A stretch of 64,000 nt of DNA from Pontederia crassipes. Its lineage: Eukaryota; Streptophyta; Magnoliopsida; Commelinales; Pontederiaceae. Below are positions 57,105 through 64,000 of this stretch, piece after piece. The position numbers and the translations under genes were made by a program. The DNA is taken from positions 6,944,001 through 7,008,000 of the forward strand of contig CM060188.1 in NCBI GenBank assembly GCA_030549335.1, in the 5' to 3' direction. Positions within the stretch are counted from its first letter, which is position 1; each line of letters begins with the position of its first letter. The notes under the pieces are model-generated. The model did no database searches, was not told the DNA's origin, and saw only the letters and a program-made list of their open reading frames with translations.

Positions 57105-57590
57105 GGATTTTTTTAAAATTTTTTTGAAATTACAAACTTATTTTTTTATTCTTAAATTATCACAAATTTTCACTTTAATCTTTCCGTATAATTGTGTTAC
57201 ATTTTTTGTTATTTTTACTTTTTTATTTATAAAAATACTATTATTCTTCTTTTCAAAAAAAATATGAAATAACAAATATTAAAAAATAAAAATAGCACAT
57301 GAAGGATTAAAGTGGTAAAAAAATTAGTTATTTATGAAAAGACTAAATTATCCTCTCCCAAATTTTTTTCTTTTTTTTCTTTTTATATTTATTATTTGAT
57401 GTGTAATGAAGGGATGGGTAATTTAGTCTTTTCATAAATGAAAAAAATTAAAAGTAATGAAAAATATCACGAAAGTAGACGGAAGAATTAAAATGAAAAA
57501 ATCATGATAGTTTAGAAATATAAAAAAATAAGTTCGTAGTTTAAATTCATATGCAAAAAATTGTAATAATTTAAGTGAAGTTTACGAAAA
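57105..57590. mobile_element. Foldback (hairpin) miniature element
   Basis: Two long arms face each other. The left arm (AAACTTATTTTTTTATTCTTA, TTTTCACTTTAATCTTTCCG, TTATTTATGAAAAGACTAAA) is inversely repeated on the right (TTTAGTCTTTTCATAAATGA, GACGGAAGAATTAAAATGAA, ATAAAAAAATAAGTTCGTAG). The centre of symmetry is near 57370. Arms are about 200-230 bp with mismatches. It is non-coding. A hAT-like end TAGGGGTGAAGACGGGCC just to its left (57065) has no partner and is probably separate. Confidence 0.7.
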
Positions 57591-59101
57591 TAACCTTACC
57601 AACAATTAAGATATCAGAACGATCATTTCTTTGGGAACAACCTCAATCTGGGAGGCAAAATAGTTTTTGTTCTTCTCTATTTTAGCAGCAACCGCACACA
57701 ACTTTCAATTGGGATGTAAACTTAAATTTAAACCATTAATTTTTGTTATAATACATTAAACATTTGATTTCAGTTATACAAAAGGTCAAAGTAAAGTATG
57801 TTTTATGCTGATATAAATAAAATACTCAAGGCCGTGAACAAGTAAAAATTCATTAAAAATATTACCAAAAAAAAGTAATTAAGTTTCTATTATTTATATT
57901 TTTCTATTAATCCAGTGGAATGGAGCATGACATCCAAATTTAAAATTAATATTTGCCAAACAAATGGGCACGGAGAGGCGGACGGACCCAACCCAAACCC
58001 AAGTGTTGACTTATTGGTCAGCAATATGTTAAACATATTAGCATATACATCTAAAGCTTTTTTTATCCTTACCAAAGACCATGCCCGAAGCAGTGTCAGT
58101 AAGATCCGGCCCAATCCAATAGATCGGTTGGATCGATATCCGGGTACTTAACATGGAGTTGACCCGATAATGACTCGACAGATTTGATCGATCTGACCGA
58201 GTAAAATTATAAAATGTAAAAAAATAAAATGTACAAAAATATTAATTTTTTTTTAAAATATCATATATATATATATATACATATATTTGAAATTTATGTT
58301 TCAATATTTTTCTTTATCACATATATAAAATTTCATTGATATATTTACTTTTTATACCTACTCAAAAAAAAATTATTTAGAAATTATTAAACTGATGATT
58401 TAATTTATGTTTACCTTATTATATTATTTGATCTAAATTATTTTATTATATTACATTATATTTTTACTAAATAATATAATACGTATTAATAATATTATAA
58501 TAGTCACTTTAACTTATTTTTTATTAATTTTTATTACTCGATTTGACCATTGGATTCGATTCGATCGACCCGTTAGATCGATAACTGAGTCAACATTGGC
58601 CGGAAGGAAGAAAAGAACATCATGGTATTATGAATTGTTGTTGTATACCATACATAGTTTAATTGGCTTGCAAAATATTTATCCTTTTCGGATGAAAAAA
58701 ATTCGGAGACTAATGCTCATTTTAGCTCTTGAGTCTTGATCTTGAGCCTCCTCAACTGAATTGTTCTTTTCTTTTTTTCGGTTTCATCCTGTAAGTTTAT
58801 TCCTTTTTCTTCCAAAATTTGAGCTAGTTTTCATGATGTTCATGTTTTAAAACTTTAAATTAATCCAGTCAGTATTAATTAATTACGTTTCTAGAAAAAT
58901 TACCTCGGACGTCATTTGTAAGCGATTTTCATGATTTAAAGGACATTACACAAACATTGAGAAGGAAGCATAAAATTTTATAAATACGTGGTCACATATA
59001 AATCCATTGTTCTTAGGTAGTACAAAAGACGGTATAATAACATCATTTTATATATAATATTAGTGGTTGGGGTCTTTAGCTCGTAAAAAAAGCGCCTAAA
59101 A
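57591..59101. other. P450 3' intergenic region with duplicated segments and a small inverted repeat
   Basis: 57620-57705 and 57890-57960 repeat sequence near 54360 and 55770. 58140-58210 and 58530-58600 form an imperfect inverted pair (GTTGACCCGATAATGACTCG against GTTGACTCAGTTATCGATC), possibly ends of a short hAT-like element. 58960-59040 is the P450 3'-flank copy. No gene. Confidence 0.45.
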
Positions 59102-60707
59102 TCAAGGTGTGGGAAAAGCGTAAGCTTTCAATGGAGACGCCATGGAAACAGTGAGCCCAAATTTATCACTCATGTCTACATCCGCCGGACTCATTCCCTC
59201 CGGCAGCTTCCACTCGAACCTATGGAGCAGCACAGCGATCGTCAGCTGCACCATTCTCACGGCCAACGGCAAGCCGGGGCATATCCGACGTCCGGCGCCG
59301 AAGGGGATGAGCTCGAAATCTCGGCCGCGGAAGTCGACGTCCTTCTCCAGGAACCTCTCCGGCGAGAACTCGTCCGCATCCCTCCAAAGACCGCCGTCTC
59401 GTCCCATGGCCCAGACGTTGAAGAGCACGCGGGTGCCCTCGGGTATCTTGTAGCCGTGGAGCTCTGCAGTGGCTCCTGCGCCGTGAGGCACCAGGAACGG
59501 AACGGGCGGGTGGAGCCGCAGCGTCTCCTTTACGACGGCTTGGAGATAAGGCAGGTCGCTGATGTCGGACCACTCGACTTCTTTCGTCGGACCGACCACT
59601 CGAGCGACCTCTTCCCTGGCCTTCGCCATGACCTTGGGGTTCCGAAGCATCTCCGCCATCGCCCATTCCACTGTGCTCGCGCTCGTGTCGCTCCCCGCCG
59701 CAAACAAATCCTAACAAAAGATTGATGCTCAAGACTAGGTACAGAGAAACTGTGCTCAATATATAGAGGTATAAAATACGAATTCGATCGGTAGATCGAG
59801 TTACCAGAAACATGGATTTTATTGCGTCTCTATCCAGATAATTAGAACTGTCTTCTTGCGCCTGGATTTGGAGGAGTGCATCCAGGAAGTCATTACTCGC
59901 TGGTGAGGCCTCGTGTTCCCTGCTACGCAGCCGTCTGTCCATCTGGTCGTCGAAGAAGACGTGCATCTTATTGAAGAGGTCTTCTAACCGACGGCGGAGG
60001 CCTTGGAGATCAAACCTCGCAAGAAGCGGGAACAGGTCTGAGACGTTCGGCTTCCCGACTTCGACCATTATTTCCATCACCACATCCATGAATTCCTGAG
60101 ACGATTCGAGGTTGAGGTCGACGAAGTCGACCGAAAAGGTGGCGCAAGAAATTAGGTTGAGCGTCGTGGCGAACACCGCCCGCATGATCTCGACGGGCAG
60201 ACTCTCGGAGGATCGGCCGGCGACGTAGCGCACGAGCTCCTGTAGCTTCTGGCGGCGGAGGGGCTCCTGAGCGTCCAGCCGCTGTGGCGTGAAGAGCTGG
60301 GTGCTGGCTATCCTGCGGAGACTGCGCCATTGCTGCGACGGCGGCAGCCACACCATGGACTTGCTGTCGTGGTTGCAGGCGTGGACTATGGCCGGAGGAG
60401 CGCGGTGGGAAAACACGGCGTCCTTCTTCTGGAGGGCTTCTCTTGCGACTTCTGCAGAGGAGACGACGACGGTCGCCTGCGTGCCGAGTCGCAGTGTCAT
60501 GACGGGGCCATGGAGCTCGGCGAGACGGGCGAGGGAGTGGTGCGGGTTTTGGCCGAGCTGGAGCAGATTTCCGAGGATCGGAAGCGGCCGCGGCCCCGGC
60601 GGCAGCCTCGATAGTCTTCTCTCCACTTCCAACAGGAGGAAGAGGAGAGAGACGGAGAAGGAAAGCCACAGGAGCCATGCAACGAATGAAGAAGGCTCCA
60701 TTTTCAT
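59102..60707 (-). CDS. Cytochrome P450, CYP76-type monooxygenase
   Basis: Two exons, 60707-59805 (301 codons) and 59710-59102 (202 codons plus TGA), joined across a 94-bp phase-0 intron with GT (GTAACTCG) and AG (TTTGTTAG). The product has 503 residues, normal for the family. Residues about 8-27 are a hydrophobic ER anchor, followed by the hinge PPGPRPLPILGN. The I-helix is AAGSDTSAS (305-313), ExxR is ETLR (363-366), PERF is 418-421, and the heme loop is FGAGRRICPG with Cys445 as the iron ligand. CYP76 members are ER-bound oxidases using NADPH via P450 reductase, often on monoterpenols or other terpenoids (geraniol 8-hydroxylase is one); the substrate here cannot be told. No lesions are seen. 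The ATG at 60707 is followed by a second in-frame ATG two codons later. GC content is much higher than in the surroundings. Confidence 0.95.
59711..59804 (-). other. Intron of the P450 gene
   Basis: 94 bp, GT...AG, phase 0, at the conserved CYP76-type intron position just before the I-helix motif. Reading through it gives the out-of-frame extension seen if exon 1 is translated on. Confidence 0.9.
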
Positions 60708-61118
60708 TAGATTCTGGACAATCCTCTAAATTTGCAGGGATCCGACATAAATATAATAATGGACAAGATGATGTGAATCTCTTCCGAGATCTAAAACACT
60801 TGGCAACTACATTTATTAATTATTATCTAAATTAATTTGTGTCTCCATTCGAATTTATACATCTTTTTTCTTAATAAAAAATATTAAATAGATAAATCAT
60901 AACGCCCACCTATATATAGTTGGTCTCATTCATCGATCAATGAAGGTTTGGGTGCAGTAATTGGTCACGTCGACAAGTAGTGGCGATGAATGGAAATATT
61001 TATTTTGCTTGACATGACATGATAATTGGAACCGGTGCGCCGACCGGGACAAACTTCACATTAAATCATGCAATAATGAACTTGCTCGTGGGTTGAGTTT
61101 CTGACATTAAAATGATAA
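60708..61118 (-). promoter_or_regulatory. Upstream region of the P450 gene
   Basis: A TATTATATTTATG motif (minus strand, about 60746-60758) is a weak TATA candidate 40-50 bp before the ATG. The segment 60955-61118 is duplicated at 63830-64000 (GATGAATGGAAA, TTGACATGACATGATAATTG-like, CGGGACAAACTTCAC, CGTGGGTTGAGTTTC), consistent with tandem duplication that included the promoter. Confidence 0.4.
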
Positions 61119-62412
61119 GTCCAGAATCTCATCCCAGATCTGCTGACCCTGTCTTAGATATTTTCAATCTTAAGATCTTTATTTTAAAATTAAGGTAATA
61201 AAAGACGGAGAATTCTCTTACTACAATGTCAATTCGGAGGACAATGATGGCAAAATTATCCTTTATTCAAATTGTTTAATCATATTATTGTGTTAAAACA
61301 GAAATAACACTTTTTCTAATGCATAAGAAAACGTGAGGTCTGCTTATTTATTTTTGGTTAAGAATTATTGTTGGTACCTGAGATCTGCTCAAATTGTTTG
61401 ACAAAAAATCTTATTTACCGCCTACTTTATCACGTTCGCATTATATCTTTTATTATTGTATTTACGTGATGTAATTTTCATATGTATTATATTTCATTCT
61501 TTTGCATCTGAATTGTGAAAGTATGTATCGTTTTTTACTTTTATATAATAATAATTTTTAGCATTCTGAAAATATCTAGTTATAAAATTTTATGCTGAAA
61601 GATTCATATTTTCGTTTATATTTTAATCACTATTCTTAACTTATATTTAACTCTGTTTTATCATCACCATTAAAATATTTAATATATTTATTTCGTATTC
61701 ATAATATATATTTTAATATTGTTTTACTCTTTTTCCTTTTAAATATTTTGATAATTCATCAATCATCACTTTACAATAAAACTTATGAAAATCATAAAAA
61801 AAATGAACTGGAGAAACACTCTCGATTTAAAATTAAAAGTTGAGAATCTCGATATATTTTATAATAATTTTTAATATGACAAAATCGTTCCTCACTAAAG
61901 ATGTTGAAATAATCTTGACTTTAATGAAAAAATTTCTCGAGTGTTGAAATTCAACTTTCTGCTGCAAAGATGGCTTGCGATATTGTACGAATCTGACTGC
62001 ACTCACCTTAATGTGGCAATTCGAAGTGACTGTATGAATTTGTTTCTTATTTCAAGTTGATGGTGTTTTTTTCTTTTTGGTTGTATTTGGAAACTATGTA
62101 AATTAAGAATTTAAATTTTCGAAACTTAATGACGTGACGTTTGATAAAAAATCGAATGAAATTCCAAAATTTTCTCGACGCGACATTTTCTTCCTGTTCT
62201 CACTAGGCAGTGACAAATTCTCGTCGTTACAGGAACTTTAGTTTCAGAAATTGAAAACGCTGATGTTGTTGCTTATATCAATTATCAAGTGCTTCAGCAC
62301 GTTCTACCTCCTCCTTGGAAGGCACCAGAATGGAGAGTATATCTTTTCCACCCCCACAATGACAAAATTAAAATAGCCATCGTGTACGTGTGGAATTGTT
62401 TAAGATGACTAT
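61119..62412. other. AT-rich stretch, no confirmed gene
   Basis: Mostly AT-rich. One protein-like open frame without a start codon lies at about 62214-62395 (see findings). No transposon ends recognised. Confidence 0.35.
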
Positions 62413-63305
62413 TAGGAGGCGTTTGATAACGAGAAATATTCTTGATGAATAATTGAGTTGACAAATTAGTTTGGAGTATATTTAAATAGAGTGGAAATTT
62501 ATGTAAATAGAGTGGAAATTTATGTAAAAAAATAAAATAGTTGATATGACCAATTAATTTTAGTACGTGTTTAAATTAAAATATAATAAATACAGATCAT
62601 AAATTTATTAAAACTATTAAAAAATAAATGTATATTAAAAAATTATGTCAAAAAATTTATTGAAAAATATATTATTTAAATATAAAAAAAATTTATTACT
62701 TTTTATTTAATAAAATAATAAGTAATAAATAATACTATATGACTACTTTTTATAACAAATACATTATATTTAATATATATTTTATTTTAAGAGAAAACAG
62801 TAATTAATGAAAATAAAAAAATGAAAACAAAAAAATGAAAAATGAAAAAAAAGAAAATGGTGTCAAATAAAAAAAAAGAAAACATGAATAGTGGCCTAGT
62901 TCCACAAAAAGATGGAATCAGACAACAAGAACAAGGGTCAAGTGGCCTCTTGTTCTAGTGGAACCAGGCTACCTTGTTTGGCGAAACCTGATGAAACAAG
63001 ATGACCTTGGTTCCATTTGCCAAATAGAGCGTAAGAGTCATTTGTTTATGGAATCGAGTAGGCACCGCATCCTTGTTCCACAAAATGTGAATAATGGCCT
63101 GGTTTCACAAAAAGATGGAACCAGACAACTAGAATAAGGGTCATGTGGCCTCTTGTTCTAGTGGAATCAGGCCACCTTGTTTGGCGAAATCTGGTGGAAC
63201 AAGATGACTTTGGTTCCATTTGCCAAACAGGGCATAAGAGTCGTTTGTTTGCGGAATCGAGTAGGCACCGCGTCTTTGTTCCGCTCAGTTCGTCAAACAC
63301 CGCTC
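62413..63305. mobile_element. Possible non-autonomous DNA transposon with internal duplication
   Basis: The left edge GAGGCGTTTGATAACGAG and the right edge (inverted) GAGCGGTGTTTGACGAACTG are imperfect inverted repeats of a hAT-like sort. The interior left half is very AT-rich. The right half is a tandem duplication of a unit of about 200 bp (62884-63083 and 63084-63284). No target-site duplication could be confirmed. Confidence 0.4.
62884..63284. repeat. Tandem duplication of a ~200-bp unit
   Basis: Both copies share GGCCTRGTTYCACAAAAAGA, TGGCCTCTTGTTCTAGTGGA, CACCTTGTTTGGCGAAA-like, GGTTCCATTTGCCAAA and GGAATCGAGTAGGCACCGC. About 90% identical by eye. Confidence 0.85.
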
Positions 63306-63829
63306 AAGAACCACGTCACCCAATTTTATCACATTTATCTTTTTTATCACATCAATTACTTTATTCTTCATCATCAAATTTCACTCCAATAAAATATAAT
63401 TCAAACTAATCTTTCAATTTAACTATGCACCAAAAATTTAGGAGAAATGACGATTTGTTTCCAAGATCCCTTATGCTTGAGAGAGGCGTACAATTTATAC
63501 GATTTAGCGATAAGTATTCATTTTAAGATGTCAGTCCTTTTTTTCTTTTTTTGTTCACTCGTGACCTAATGCAACTAAGTAGAAAGATTGGTTTGATATT
63601 TAACTCTAGAATATAAATGCCTCATGCAATATTACATCTTGGTGATGTAAGGAATGACCATCCTTTTGAGTTGGAATTATTGAATTGACATATTCCGAAT
63701 GTATTTAGCTAAATTAAAATGTTAAAAAATAGATATGATAAATTAATTTTAGTGAATATTTAAATAAAATATAATAATTATATATATAATATAATTTTGT
63801 TAATGAATAAAAATAGTTGGGATGAATGG
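63306..63829. other. AT-rich intergenic stretch
   Basis: No gene or element recognised. Confidence 0.4.
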
Positions 63830-64000
63830 AAACATCATTCATTGCTGACGTCGACAATAGTTGGGATGAATGGAAACATCATTCTGGTTTGTTTGGCATG
63901 ATAAATTGCAACCCGTGCCCGGCCAGGACAACTTCACGTTAATATGCAATAATCAATTTTATTCGTGGATTGAGTTTCCAACGTTAAAATGATAAAAGTC
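63830..64000. repeat. Copy of the P450 upstream region
   Basis: Matches 60955-61118 in the same orientation. It also has a short internal duplication (GTTGGGATGAATGGAAACAT twice, at about 63820 and 63860). No P450 coding sequence lies next to it on the left, where it would be expected. It continues beyond the window. Confidence 0.65.

Noticed and set aside
59222-60729. Several ORFs overlapping the P450 in other frames and on the plus strand
   Set aside because: Shadows of the GC-rich P450 exons; the minus-strand frame carries all conserved P450 motifs.

Overview
This is nuclear DNA of a flowering plant. It has Ty3/gypsy retrotransposons of the Tekay (chromodomain) and Athila types, En/Spm (CACTA) elements, hAT- and Mutator-like miniature elements, and one intron-containing cytochrome P450 gene of CYP76 type. 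I cannot name the species; the GC-rich P450 exons in AT-rich surroundings do not settle monocot versus dicot. About 85% of the window is mobile DNA, and the only gene that looks intact is the P450 at 59102-60707 (minus strand).

Layout. 1-9406: a young Tekay element (5' LTR cut by the window edge) with one nonsense codon in RNase H. 9407-10588: AT-rich repeats. 10589-17255: an Athila-like element (minus) that has gag and protease but no reverse transcriptase or integrase. 17256-18078: AT-rich repeats and a copy of the P450 3' flank. 18079-20333: a Mutator-like miniature element interrupted by a 1.24-kb CACTA element. 20378-about 24092: a large LTR (minus) interrupted by a 1.5-kb CACTA element. 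24742-47925: an Athila-like element (minus), 5'-truncated and full of stops. Inside it is a CACTA element of coding type (28218-43944), and inside the second gene of that CACTA is a 7.3-kb non-coding LTR element (29834-37102). 47926-51082: an LTR of the same family as the one at 20378, opposite orientation. 51083-53217: CACTA-end, integrase and LTR scraps. 53218-64000: a P450 tandem-duplication locus with one intact gene, one truncated exon-1 copy fused to an LTR, a remnant 3' tail, repeated flanks, a hAT element, hairpins and microsatellites.

Insertion order can be read from the nesting. Four DNA elements carry perfect target-site duplications (TCT, GAA, TAT and the 8-bp ATTAGGCG). The Mutator-like element has an 8-9 bp duplication, and the 7.3-kb LTR element a 5-bp one with one mismatch. 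The transposase of the large CACTA is disabled mainly by Trp-to-stop changes, as expected from long DNA methylation, whereas the element inserted into it has nearly identical LTRs and is young.

Most unusual signals: (i) the 7.3-kb non-coding LTR element is packed with dozens of degenerate copies of TTACGGCCGAG; (ii) two other LTR families here carry their own short dispersed motif arrays; (iii) a cassette of TATA box, CT/GA-rich tract and GC-rich GGCCGCC array recurs in three CACTA elements and in an unrelated hAT element. The CACTA version resembles the GC-rich downstream control region known from maize Spm.
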